15,852 bases of DNA from an uncultured Gammaproteobacteria bacterium (GCA_937926265.1 CALAZS010000149.1:1-15852); one strand, 5' to 3'; shown: positions 6,740 through 15,389, counted from the stretch's first letter. The notes: generated from the letters alone by a model not told the origin. Program-made: numbers and translations.

Positions 6740-8825
6740 GACCAAAAACAATAATAACCCGGATAAGAAACCAGGCCAGTCGCAAATAACAGGTGAACTG
6801 TTACTTAAAATTGTGCTCGTCATTTTTATCGTGGAAATTTTAATCATGGCATTTCTGCCATTGATTCCCCTGCCTGATTCCCGCTTTGTCGATGCTCTGG
6901 CTGATGCCAGCCTGTTGAGTGTGCTTACGGTTATCTTGTTAGTGCTCTGGGTAAAGACAGACAAACTGTTTTTATCCTCAATTAAGTTCAAGCATGGCAT
7001 TGTTTTTTTCTTATATGTAATACCCGCTGTAGTTCTGTTGAGCCTTATCACATATCTGTCTTATACAATTCAGGCCGATGAAAAACTGGAAAGAGCTTTT
7101 GTGCAACATGAAAACTCAATGCATGAAGCTGCTCATGAATTGACCACTTATTTTAACAATCGCGTTGATGAGCTGGTTTTTTTGAAAAACCATGTCAATT
7201 CCTATTTCACACGTGAAAAAACTCCGCATGATGCTCATGCGTTTGATCATATTCCCGATTTATTCAGAGACTATATTCTTCAGCATGAAAACCTGGTGCA
7301 GATTCGCCTGATAGACAATCAGGGTCTTGAGGTTGTGCGGTTTGATAAACTTGGTGATGGTACGACTCGCAGTTCCGATAAATTACAAAACAAATTCAAT
7401 CGCGATTATGTGATGGAAGGTTTGCGCCTGAAGTCAGATGAAGTTTATTTCAGCCACATAAACCTGAACAGGGAGTTTGGTAAAATTGAGAAGCCGATAA
7501 AACCTGTTATGCGGGGTGTTGTGCCAGTGATTCTGGAGAACAATTCCCGATATCTCGTGGTATTGAATTGGAAACTTGGTCGTTTATTTGATCATCTACG
7601 GCATTATTCGAGTGGCTATATCAAGTTGCAGGTGGCCGATGAAAATGGTCAATGGGTATTGGCGAATAATCCTGAACATGAATGGGGTAGCGATATTGTT
7701 GAGCGTTCACAATTTGGGCTGTCTTTTGTGCAGCGTGATCTTTGGCAACAGATAAAAACAAATTCAGCAGATATATTAAACGCAACAGATTCAGTCATGA
7801 AGGCCGGTATTGTAAAAATACCCAACTTGGTGAAAGTCAATCTCAATACACGCGCCTTTACTGAGTCTTACCGCTACTACATTATCAGTGAGCTTTCTGA
7901 TGAAAATGCTGCAAAGCTTACACATTCCTTAAGACAGTCCCATATCTACTTATTCCTGCTGGCATTGCCTTTTGTTGTGTTGGCTACCTGGCTGTTTGTG
8001 TTAATGAAACAGGCTCAGATGAAGGCGAACCAGGAAGTTAATGAATATGCCGGCAGGCTCGAAAAACAGGTATCTGAAAGAACCGAAGAGTTACAAATTG
8101 CGTTGGAAGACGCACTGCAGGCCAATGCAATTAAAAGTGAATTTCTTGCCAATATGAGCCATGAATTGAGAACGCCAATGCACTCGATTCTGAGTTTTAC
8201 CCAGATTGCTTTCAAAAAAACGCAGGATGAAAAACTGCGAGGCTATCTTGATAAAATTCTTATCAGTGGTGAGCGTTTAACAAGATTGCTTAATAACCTG
8301 CTGGATCTTGCCAAGTTGGAAGCCAGTAAAATGGATCTTGAGTTTTTACCTGTAAATATGAAGGAAGTTATTGATGCCGTAATGGCTGAAATGAAGCCGC
8401 TCTTCATGGAAAAAGACATTGAAGTAAATTTTGATACGCAGTCTGACTGTGTTGCGGAATTTGATAAAGATCGTCTTACCCAGGTGGTATACAACCTGTT
8501 ATCCAATGCGGTTAAGTTTGGTCCGGAAAAATCTGTTGTTGATATCAATCTCATTTTTAAAAAAATCCTTACAGAGGATTATCTTGAGCTAACTGTTACG
8601 GATGAGGGGCCGGGTATTCCTGCAGAGGAAATCAACCAGGTTTTCGATAAATTTGTGCAAAGCAGCAAAACCAAAAGCCAGGCAGGCGGCACAGGTTTGG
8701 GACTGGCTATTTGTCAGCAGATTGTTAATGCTCACAATGGAAATATCTGGGTGGAAAGTCCTCCTCCAAATAAGGCGCATGGCTGTCGCTTTATTGTTCA
8801 AATCCCTTGCGAGCAGGGGGGCTAG
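6738..8825 (+). CDS. Membrane sensor histidine kinase without receiver domain
   Basis: 695-residue sensor kinase. Three hydrophobic helices (about 22-44, 52-72, 87-110) precede a large periplasmic region (about 112-400), whose IRLIDNQGLEVVRFD segment resembles dCACHE-type ligand-binding domains, although I assign this only tentatively. A fourth helix at about 403-423 leads to a coiled coil (EVNEYAGRLEKQVSERTEEL). The kinase core follows: the phosphoacceptor His475 in SHELRTP, the N box with Asn586 and Asn590, DEGPGIP at 622-628, and GTGLGLA at 651-657. There is no HAMP or receiver domain, and no response regulator gene lies nearby, so its partner must be elsewhere. The TTG start is supported by AGGGGGAG just upstream; the first internal Met (37) would cut into the first membrane helix. 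It may be co-transcribed with pntB. Confidence 0.92.
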   Translation: MTKNNNNPDKKPGQSQITGELLLKIVLVIFIVEILIMAFLPLIPLPDSRFVDALADASLLSVLTVILLVLWVKTDKLFLSSIKFKHGIVFFLYVIPAVVLLSLITYLSYTIQADEKLERAFVQHENSMHEAAHELTTYFNNRVDELVFLKNHVNSYFTREKTPHDAHAFDHIPDLFRDYILQHENLVQIRLIDNQGLEVVRFDKLGDGTTRSSDKLQNKFNRDYVMEGLRLKSDEVYFSHINLNREFGKIEKPIKPVMRGVVPVILENNSRYLVVLNWKLGRLFDHLRHYSSGYIKLQVADENGQWVLANNPEHEWGSDIVERSQFGLSFVQRDLWQQIKTNSADILNATDSVMKAGIVKIPNLVKVNLNTRAFTESYRYYIISELSDENAAKLTHSLRQSHIYLFLLALPFVVLATWLFVLMKQAQMKANQEVNEYAGRLEKQVSERTEELQIALEDALQANAIKSEFLANMSHELRTPMHSILSFTQIAFKKTQDEKLRGYLDKILISGERLTRLLNNLLDLAKLEASKMDLEFLPVNMKEVIDAVMAEMKPLFMEKDIEVNFDTQSDCVAEFDKDRLTQVVYNLLSNAVKFGPEKSVVDINLIFKKILTEDYLELTVTDEGPGIPAEEINQVFDKFVQSSKTKSQAGGTGLGLAICQQIVNAHNGNIWVESPPPNKAHGCRFIVQIPCEQGG

Positions 8826-8849
8826 GTACATTCCGGATCTATTTCGGGT

Positions 8850-8880
8850 TTATTCCAATTTTTATTCTAATTTTTATTCC
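8850..8880 (-). repeat. 12 bp tandem repeat at the 3' end of the SPOR-domain gene
   Basis: The unit TTATTC(C/T)AATTT occurs at 8850-8861 and 8862-8873, with a partial third copy at 8874-8880. On the minus strand each unit is four codons, and the frame reads Leu-Glu-stop, Lys-Leu-Glu-stop, Lys-Leu-Glu-stop, so the gene has three successive in-frame TAA codons (8876-8874, 8864-8862, 8852-8850). It fills most of the 48 bp gap to the convergent kinase gene. Confidence 0.9.
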
Positions 8881-10805
8881 AGCGGAGGCAGCTTTTGCTG
8901 TACCGTTGAGATACGTCTTGTCCTTATATCGTTTTGCATTTGTACTTTTTCAGGCAGTTTGAACTGATCAATATAGGCCAGTTCGCGGTTTTGATAACTG
9001 CCATATAACAGCTTGTAAAGTTTTTTACCGTAAGACAAGGTTGTCACGACATGCGCTTTATTGCCCAATTTATGCTGCCTGGCGTAATTAACCAGTTGCT
9101 GATGTGTTTTGCCGGTTTTGATTAACAGTGTGTAGTGAGAGGATTTCTGTTTACGAATCCAGGCTGAACGGGCTTTCTTTATGGCTTCGGCTTTTTGGCG
9201 GTCAGCTTCGGCAATGGCATCCAGTTTTGCCTGTAATTCTGCTGCATGGCTTAGCGCCGCCTGTTTTTCCTGGCGGATTTTTTCTACGGCTTCTTCCTGC
9301 TGGGCTCTTTGACGATCGGATTGATAACAGCTGAATACATCAGTTGACCTGTTTTTACGGTTCCAGTTGGTCAGGCGTCTGACCTGTTCATTCAGATCAC
9401 CTTGTGGCAGATCACCTTGTGGCATGTTGGCAGCAGGGTGTAAACGCAGACTGTTTTGCAGGTAAATAAAGGCCGACTGTAACTGACCATACGAGATGTA
9501 ATAATTTAAGGTGTTTTTGACTGACTGTTCATAATTAAACAGTTCTGAAATGGAGCTGCTGCCATCATCCGTCATTAACTGCTGCGATGCTGCCTGGTGA
9601 AGTGCCGTGGTGATACGCTCACAATGACTTAAAGAGAAAAGCCCGCGCTGTTTCTGGTAACTGAAATAGGCAAGTTTTACTCTTAAATATTTTGCCGTGT
9701 TAACAACGGTATTGGGTTCCAGTCCGGCACTATCATCCTGCTTCAGGTAGCGCTTTCTTTCCAGGCGATCAAGCAGGTTATACAGATCAAAGGCTACGTT
9801 TTTACCAACGGATAACCATCTGCCCAGTTCAATATCATTTAAAGGTTCTGCATCAGGATCCAGACCGGGTGAATAACGGCTCAGGTAAGTGTTAAATTTT
9901 TCAGGTTCTACCGCTTCTGTTTCAGGAAACAGGTTGGGAACAAAGCCCCAGAGATTATCCAGTGAAGTTGCCAGCTCAGGTACGGTGATTTTTCTTGCAT
10001 TGCTGAACTTTAACTCTGTCAGGGGTACAAGTGGTCTTTCGGCCAACATGGAAAGTTCGTCGTAGAGATTTTCAATTTTGGCCTTGTTAAGTTTAAGTTT
10101 TGAAATTAACAGCAGTACCTGATCACGTTTGAATGATTGTTCATTATCAAGGCTGTAGCGGTTCTTTTTGAAAAACTCGAGCTCTTTTTCAGTGTCTTTA
10201 CTGACCTGGCGGTTTAATTTATCAGCTGACTTGGCGCCACGCGCTTTCCAGAATACCGCTGTCGCCTGGCTAACAGTACCGGTATACAAAGGAGTCTGTT
10301 CATTTTTTGGCCTGGTGTTATCCTTTTCCTGCCGGGCTATTGCCTGGTTAAGCTGGTGATAGCGGAACAGGCCGTCATCAAGAATTTTTACCAGGGTGAT
10401 CAATTCATTTGGCTGGCTTTGGATATAAGTTCCCTGGTTGTTTGTACCGAGAATGCGGTTAACAGACTGGTCAACACGCAGTTGCACAATGTCCATTGAT
10501 TCCAGGGCTGCCTTGTTGTCGAGGATAATGGATTCAAATTCATCAGTGAGTTTTTCCTGGTTACGTGACAAGGCTGCGGTAATCGTGGCTTTTTCTGATA
10601 ACCTGCTAATGGGTTCGGGTTGCTGTTCCTGCAATTCATCCGGATATTGTTCCAGGTATGAATCTGACAGATATGGATTGGGTGATTGGGCTTGCAGGGC
10701 CTGGGGTTGAAGAGAAATGAATAAAAAGCAGGCAAGAACCAGCACCCATTGGATCAAATGGCGAGTTGATGCTTTGTAATAACTACCTTGTGTGTTCTCT
10801 GTCAT
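8874..10805 (-). CDS. Exported protein with C-terminal SPOR domain
   Basis: 643-residue protein. The N-terminus has a hydrophobic stretch at about 16-33, followed by a possible signal-peptidase site after ALQA (residue 39); alternatively it remains a membrane anchor. The large middle region (about 45-500) matches no family I recognise and looks mainly helical. A charged coiled-coil-like segment rich in Ala, Glu, Lys and Gln follows at about 500-552. Residues about 556-637 look like a SPOR domain: HYTLLIK, then YARQHKL, VTTLSYGKKLYKLLYGSY and the closing VQMQNDIRTRRISTVQ, as in DamX-like proteins. SPOR domains bind peptidoglycan with denuded glycan strands, so a septum or cell-wall role is likely. 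The ATG at 10805 has no clear Shine-Dalgarno, but an in-frame stop lies upstream. A 15 bp duplication in the gene repeats DLPQG. Confidence 0.82.
   Translation of the reverse strand: MTENTQGSYYKASTRHLIQWVLVLACFLFISLQPQALQAQSPNPYLSDSYLEQYPDELQEQQPEPISRLSEKATITAALSRNQEKLTDEFESIILDNKAALESMDIVQLRVDQSVNRILGTNNQGTYIQSQPNELITLVKILDDGLFRYHQLNQAIARQEKDNTRPKNEQTPLYTGTVSQATAVFWKARGAKSADKLNRQVSKDTEKELEFFKKNRYSLDNEQSFKRDQVLLLISKLKLNKAKIENLYDELSMLAERPLVPLTELKFSNARKITVPELATSLDNLWGFVPNLFPETEAVEPEKFNTYLSRYSPGLDPDAEPLNDIELGRWLSVGKNVAFDLYNLLDRLERKRYLKQDDSAGLEPNTVVNTAKYLRVKLAYFSYQKQRGLFSLSHCERITTALHQAASQQLMTDDGSSSISELFNYEQSVKNTLNYYISYGQLQSAFIYLQNSLRLHPAANMPQGDLPQGDLNEQVRRLTNWNRKNRSTDVFSCYQSDRQRAQQEEAVEKIRQEKQAALSHAAELQAKLDAIAEADRQKAEAIKKARSAWIRKQKSSHYTLLIKTGKTHQQLVNYARQHKLGNKAHVVTTLSYGKKLYKLLYGSYQNRELAYIDQFKLPEKVQMQNDIRTRRISTVQQKLPPLE
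9393..9424 (-). repeat. 15 bp tandem duplication inside the SPOR-domain gene
   Basis: CAGATCACCTTGTGG at 9393-9407 is repeated at 9408-9422, with two further matching bases. In the coding frame it gives DLPQGDLPQG at about residues 465-471 of the SPOR protein, so the frame is kept. Confidence 0.93.
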
Positions 10806-11017
10806 ATTTTTATTCGCAATCGTGCCAATGAAGCTCTAAGGTGCAGCTCCCTGGTGAAGGTCTCAGGTGAAGGTCTCAGGGATCTACTCCGTAGTTGCTT
10901 GGCATGACATACCTTAAAACTTCTCATATCATAATGGAATTAGCAGTTTTTATGCCATTAAGTCCAACAAACCCCATTTACCCTCACTGAACAATAGGCA
11001 CACTTGGTTTCCCGCTG
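10806..11017. promoter_or_regulatory. Divergent intergenic region between the SPOR gene and hrpA
   Basis: This 212 bp region separates two divergent genes and should hold both promoters. It contains a 13 bp tandem duplication nearer the SPOR gene and an AT-rich middle (10911-10955) with -10-like hexamers such as CATAAT, but no pair of -35 and -10 boxes at good spacing stands out. Neither flanking start codon has a good Shine-Dalgarno. No ORF or RNA gene is evident here. Confidence 0.4.
10853..10878. repeat. 13 bp perfect tandem duplication in the SPOR/hrpA divergent region
   Basis: GGTGAAGGTCTCA occurs twice in direct succession (10853-10865, 10866-10878), followed by GG. It lies about 50 bp upstream of the SPOR-gene start, where the leader of that transcript is expected. 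Confidence 0.93.
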
Positions 11018-14000
11018 ATGGATGCGTCCGGTAATTCTAATCCAATCCCCAATGAATCAATCAACGATGAGATGATTGAGAAGTGCCTGTTGAAAGACCG
11101 ACATACCTTTCACAGGCGCTTTAAAAGCCTGAATAAGCGCGTTAAGCAGCAATTACCGGCTGAGCAGGGGTTGGCCAGGCTTAAGTCTGCTATGGAGGCC
11201 TCCCGGGCTGCAGTAAACCTGAGACAGACGCCATTGAAGATCAGCTTCAGTGGCGAACTGCCGATAAACCAGGAGCGGCAAAACATTTCCGCCCTGATCG
11301 CCGGGCACCAGGTGGTGATACTTTGTGGTGAAACCGGTTCCGGAAAGTCGACCCAACTGCCGAAAATCTGCCTGGAGATGGGGCGAGGAGTGTTCGGCCG
11401 GATTGGTCACACCCAGCCCAGAAGGCTGGCTGCACGAAGTCTTGCCAGTCGCATCAGCCAGGAACTTGAACAGCCTCTGGGTGAAACGGTTGGCTACAAA
11501 GTCAGGTTCAAGGAACAGGTTAAACCACAGACGCGGGTCAAACTGTTAACCGATGGCATGCTTTTGGCCGAGATCCAGCAGGATAAGTGGTTAAACGAAT
11601 ACGACACACTGATTATCGATGAGGCACATGAGCGCAGCCTCAATATTGATTTTCTGCTGGGTTACCTGAAAAGCCTGGTCAAACGCCGCAATGATTTAAA
11701 AATCATTGTGACCTCGGCGACCATCGATCCGGAACGCTTTTCCCGGCACTTCAATGATGCGCCAATCATTAATGTCAGTGGCAGAACTTACCCGGTAGAG
11801 GTTTTATACCGGCCGCTGGAAGAGCAGACAGAAGATAACGAAGATGCCATGCAGAAGGGCATCGTTGAGGCCATAGATGAAATCAGCCGCATTGACCGTG
11901 GTGATATCCTGGTGTTTCTTTCCGGTGAACGGGAAATCCGGCAGACATCAGAAACCCTCAGAAAACACAAACTCGGTTTAACCGAAGTACTGCCACTTTA
12001 TGCACGCTTAAGTCCATCAGAGCAGGGCAGAATTTTTTCCTCTTCAGGCAAGCGACGCATTATTCTGTCGACCAACGTTGCTGAAACGTCGTTGACCGTT
12101 CCAGGCATTCGTTACGTTATTGACACCGGTTTTGCGCGTATCAGCCGTTACAGCCATCGGGCCAAGATACAGCGTCTGCCTATTGAACGAATTTCCCAGG
12201 CCAGTGCCAATCAGCGTAAAGGGCGTTGTGGTCGTGTCGCCAGCGGCGTCTGTATCCGTCTTTACAGTGAAGACGACTTTAACGCCAGGCCTGAATTTAC
12301 CGAACCCGAAATACTGCGCACCAACCTGGCAACAGTTATTTTGCAGATGAAAGTGCTGCATTTTGGCAATATCGAAAACTTTCCGTTTGTTGAAAAACCT
12401 GAACCGCGCATGATTCGTGATGGCTACAGGGTCCTGCATGAGATCGGCGCGGTTGATACAGATGAGCGTGTTACCCACCTGGGTAAACTGATTGCCAGGT
12501 TGCCGGTTGACCCCAGGTTCGGACGCATGCTACTGGAAGCTTCACAGACCGGTTGCCTGACAGAAACGCTGGTGATTATCTCGGCGTTATCGGTTCAGGA
12601 TCCTCGAGACCGTCCGATGGAAAAGCAACAACAGGCTGATGAAGCACATGAGGAATTCAAGGATGAATCCTCCGACTTCATTGGTTTTTACAATCTCTGG
12701 CAACATCTTCATGAAAAAAGACCGCACCTGTCGCGGCGCAAGTTTAACCAGTATTGTCGTCAGCGTTTTCTATCTCCGACACGTGTTCAGGAATGGATTG
12801 ATATTCATCAGCAGATTCAGATGCAACTGCATGACATGGGTTACAGTGAAAATGAAAAGCCTGCCCAGCATGACACAATTCACCAGAGCCTGTTAACCGG
12901 CTTGCTGAGTCACCTGGGTTTGAAAACACAGGGAAAAGACCGCGATTACCTGGGAGCCAGAAATACCCATTTCCATTTATTTCCAGGATCGGTGTTATTC
13001 AAGCAGTCACCTAAATGGGTCATGGCAGCTGAACTGGTAGAAACCAGCAAACTGTATGCGCGCACCAATGCGCAAATTGACCCGAGGTGGGTGGAATCCT
13101 ATGCCGGTCACCTGGTAAAACGCCAGTACTCAGAACCACACTGGCAAAAGAAACGCGGCCAGGTTGCAGCCTATGAGCGCGTTACCCTGTATGGCATTAC
13201 CATTGTCAGTGGCAGGAAGGTCAATTACGGGCCAATCAACCCGGAAGAGGCGCGTGAAATTTTTATTCGTTTTGCACTGGTTGAGGGTGACTTTGAGACT
13301 CGTGCCAAGTTCTGGCGACATAACCAGGAGCTTTTGGAATACGTGCATGACCTGGAAGCACGCTCTCGCCGCCGCGATATTCTGGTTGACCCGGAAGTCA
13401 TGTTTGAATTCTACGATAAACGCATCCCGGAAGGCATTTATAGTAAACCGCAGTTTGAGAGCTGGTTAAAAAAAGCCACCACCAGGCAGCCCAAGCTGTT
13501 ACATATGCGTCAACAGGACTTGATGCGTCATGACGCTGAACAGATTACCAGTGACAGTTTTCCTGACAGTGTCAAACTTGGTGAAGTGCTATTACCACTG
13601 GAATACCATTTTGATCCAAAAGATGAACAGGATGGTGTCAGCCTGGTGATACCGGTAGCGCTGATAAACCAGGTATCTGATTCACAGGGTGACTGGCTGG
13701 TACCGGGCCTGTTAAAAGACAAGTTGATAGCCCTGTTGAAAAGTCTGCCAAAAAATTACCGACGCCAGCTGGTTCCGATCCCAGATACCGTCGAACGTTT
13801 AATGCCGCTTCTGGATAACGCTTCTGAGACACCGTTAATGCAGCAGATCGCTGCGCAAATTAAAAAACTTACCGGAACCTATATACCCGAAGACCAGTGG
13901 CAGGAATCCCTGCTGGATAAGCACCTGCAAATGACTTACCGGGTGGTAGATGCGGATGGTAAAACACTTGCCAGCGGCAATGAACTGCATCTACTGCAGG

Positions 14001-14944
14001 AACAATTCTCCGGCCAGGCACAGCAGCAGTTTGTTAAATCATCTGATACAGCAGGGACATTTACAGGTTGTCGTGACTGGCAGTTTGGTGATATTCCAGA
14101 GGAACAGTCTATCGAACAGGCCGGTATCAGGATGACAGGCTATCCGGCACTGGTTGATGAAGGTGAGACGGTTGGTTTGAAAGTACTCGATTCTGATGCC
14201 ACTGCACAAAGATCACACCTGCAAGGTTTGTTACGCCTGCTTAAGCTGCAACTGCCACAGGAAGTACGCTACCTGAAAAAAAACCTGCCCAACCTCGATA
14301 AAATGCGGCTGCAGTATGCCAAGGTGCCAACGATACCTGGTATCAAGCCAAAAGAAAGTGACCTGCAGGATGTGCTGGTTGACTGGATATTGATCAAGGT
14401 TTTTCTTGATGATGCTAATAAAATCAGAACTGAAAAGCAGTTTCAGCAAAGGCTTGACGCAGGCAAACCCAGGCTAATGACAGTTGCCAATGACAGTTGT
14501 GACAAACTTGGCCAGGTGTTGATGCTTTACCAACAACTCAGAAAAGCCATCAGCCAGGTGAAGCAGATAAACTTGATGGCCTCGATAGCGGATATGAAAC
14601 AGCAACTGGACGACCTGGTATTCCAGGGATTTTTGCAGGGCATGACGGAACAGCGCTTCAAAGATTACCTGCGTTACTTGAAAGCCATGCAAATGCGCCT
14701 TGATAAGCTGGTTCATGCTGCGCCCAGGGATCAAAAGTTAATGCGGGAAATGGCAGATATCCAGTCCCGTTTAATTGAAAGACAATCCGTATTACGCCAG
14801 AAAAGCCGCCTGGATGAGCGAGTGGATGAGATTCGCTGGATGATAGAGGAGCTTCGAATTTCACTTTTTGCACAGGAAATCAAAACAGCTTATCCGATTT
14901 CAGTAAAGCGTATTGAAAAGCGCTGGAAGGAACTGGGGCTTTAG
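11018..14944 (+). CDS. hrpA: ATP-dependent RNA helicase HrpA (DEAH box)
   Basis: 1308-residue DEAH-box RNA helicase, full length for the long bacterial HrpA type. Motif I is GETGSGKST at 104-112, motif II DEAH at 201-204, motif III SAT at 233-235, the STNVAETSLT motif lies at 351-360, and motif VI QRKGRCGR at 399-406. After the helicase core come the helicase-associated region and the long C-terminal HrpA-specific region (DUF3418-type) from about residue 700 to the end. Known E. coli HrpA acts on mRNA and, more recently, on stalled ribosomes; the same role is inferred here. The start is uncertain: the ATG at 11018 has no clear Shine-Dalgarno, and the in-frame ATG for Met19 would leave a more typical short HrpA N-terminus. 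No frameshift or gap is seen. Confidence 0.95.
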   Translation: MDASGNSNPIPNESINDEMIEKCLLKDRHTFHRRFKSLNKRVKQQLPAEQGLARLKSAMEASRAAVNLRQTPLKISFSGELPINQERQNISALIAGHQVVILCGETGSGKSTQLPKICLEMGRGVFGRIGHTQPRRLAARSLASRISQELEQPLGETVGYKVRFKEQVKPQTRVKLLTDGMLLAEIQQDKWLNEYDTLIIDEAHERSLNIDFLLGYLKSLVKRRNDLKIIVTSATIDPERFSRHFNDAPIINVSGRTYPVEVLYRPLEEQTEDNEDAMQKGIVEAIDEISRIDRGDILVFLSGEREIRQTSETLRKHKLGLTEVLPLYARLSPSEQGRIFSSSGKRRIILSTNVAETSLTVPGIRYVIDTGFARISRYSHRAKIQRLPIERISQASANQRKGRCGRVASGVCIRLYSEDDFNARPEFTEPEILRTNLATVILQMKVLHFGNIENFPFVEKPEPRMIRDGYRVLHEIGAVDTDERVTHLGKLIARLPVDPRFGRMLLEASQTGCLTETLVIISALSVQDPRDRPMEKQQQADEAHEEFKDESSDFIGFYNLWQHLHEKRPHLSRRKFNQYCRQRFLSPTRVQEWIDIHQQIQMQLHDMGYSENEKPAQHDTIHQSLLTGLLSHLGLKTQGKDRDYLGARNTHFHLFPGSVLFKQSPKWVMAAELVETSKLYARTNAQIDPRWVESYAGHLVKRQYSEPHWQKKRGQVAAYERVTLYGITIVSGRKVNYGPINPEEAREIFIRFALVEGDFETRAKFWRHNQELLEYVHDLEARSRRRDILVDPEVMFEFYDKRIPEGIYSKPQFESWLKKATTRQPKLLHMRQQDLMRHDAEQITSDSFPDSVKLGEVLLPLEYHFDPKDEQDGVSLVIPVALINQVSDSQGDWLVPGLLKDKLIALLKSLPKNYRRQLVPIPDTVERLMPLLDNASETPLMQQIAAQIKKLTGTYIPEDQWQESLLDKHLQMTYRVVDADGKTLASGNELHLLQEQFSGQAQQQFVKSSDTAGTFTGCRDWQFGDIPEEQSIEQAGIRMTGYPALVDEGETVGLKVLDSDATAQRSHLQGLLRLLKLQLPQEVRYLKKNLPNLDKMRLQYAKVPTIPGIKPKESDLQDVLVDWILIKVFLDDANKIRTEKQFQQRLDAGKPRLMTVANDSCDKLGQVLMLYQQLRKAISQVKQINLMASIADMKQQLDDLVFQGFLQGMTEQRFKDYLRYLKAMQMRLDKLVHAAPRDQKLMREMADIQSRLIERQSVLRQKSRLDERVDEIRWMIEELRISLFAQEIKTAYPISVKRIEKRWKELGL

Positions 14945-14958
14945 TGCTTTTATCAGTA

Positions 14959-14992
14959 AAAAAGAACCCAGCTCAATATCATCAAGCTGGGT
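14959..14992 (-). terminator. Intrinsic terminator, minus strand
   Basis: A perfect 8 bp stem, ACCCAGCT (14966-14973) with AGCTGGGT (14985-14992), has an 11 nt loop. Read on the minus strand it is followed by TTCTTTTTT, a normal intrinsic terminator. On the plus strand no T-run follows, so it should stop leftward transcripts coming from the zinc-ribbon gene, and would not efficiently end the hrpA transcript. Confidence 0.75.
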
Positions 14993-15185
14993 CAAGCAAC
15001 GCATGGAACTTAACGGGAGTTCACAGTTCATGCAGAGCTGACATAAAGGGAGGGGAAAGGCCAGCTCTATTCAGTTAGATGGTGCCTATTGCTGAAAGTT
15101 CAAGGGAAGTTCTAACGAAACTCAGGAGCTCAATCCAAATAAAACCCAGAAATTGTATTCTGTTTCAGGTTCTGTTGTTTGAATA
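14993..15185. other. Gene-poor stretch with short inverted repeats
   Basis: No convincing ORF lies here on either strand. There are two small inverted repeats: GAACT/AGTTC (15006-15010 and 15018-15022, 7 nt loop) and AGAGCTG/CAGCTCT (15034-15040 and 15062-15068, 21 nt loop). The pentamer AGTTC recurs several times. If the zinc-ribbon gene is transcribed to the terminator at 14959, this is its 3' untranslated region; a small RNA is the alternative. Confidence 0.4.
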
Positions 15186-15389
15186 TCAATTGGACTTTTG
15201 CTTCACCACCGATACATCAATTCCCAGGCTATTACAGGAAGGGCATTTCGCCTTGTAGGTCATTTCATCAATAGTGAAACGTGAATATTTCTTTGGATTA
15301 ATGATTTTGTGATTGCCGCATTGGGGGCAATAGCTAAAAACATTAAACTTTTTCGGCGATATTGAAGACAGTCTGGTTTGTGGATTCAT
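15186..15389 (-). CDS. Small zinc-ribbon protein, unknown function
   Basis: 67-residue protein with two CxxC knuckles: CPQCG (Cys21, Cys24) and CPSCN (Cys49, Cys52), spaced 24 residues apart, which is the pattern of a structural zinc ribbon. The rest is basic and polar, with no membrane segment or signal peptide. The ATG at 15389 has GGGG about 6 nt upstream, an acceptable ribosome-binding site. I recognise no specific family; small zinc ribbons often bind nucleic acid or partner proteins, but nothing here shows which. It lies tail to tail with hrpA, 241 bp apart, and its transcript probably ends at the minus-strand terminator at 14959. The paired Cys motifs make a chance ORF unlikely. Confidence 0.66.
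   Translation of the reverse strand: MNPQTRLSSISPKKFNVFSYCPQCGNHKIINPKKYSRFTIDEMTYKAKCPSCNSLGIDVSVVKQKSN

Noticed and set aside
6683..7051. 122-residue minus-strand ORF over the start of the kinase gene
   Set aside because: Antisense to the kinase membrane helices, low-complexity Ser/Thr/Asn/Lys composition, no start signal.
8602..8967. 121-residue plus-strand ORF crossing the kinase end and the SPOR gene end
   Set aside because: It lies out of frame within the kinase ATPase domain and crosses the 12 bp repeat; the translation is not protein-like.
12044..12478. 144-residue minus-strand ORF opposite hrpA
   Set aside because: Antisense to the conserved helicase core including motif VI; no supporting start signal and no protein-like motif.
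15079..15258. 59-residue plus-strand ORF starting at an ATG at 15079
   Set aside because: It overlaps the zinc-ribbon gene antisense and has no good ribosome-binding site; the zinc-ribbon frame has the motif evidence.
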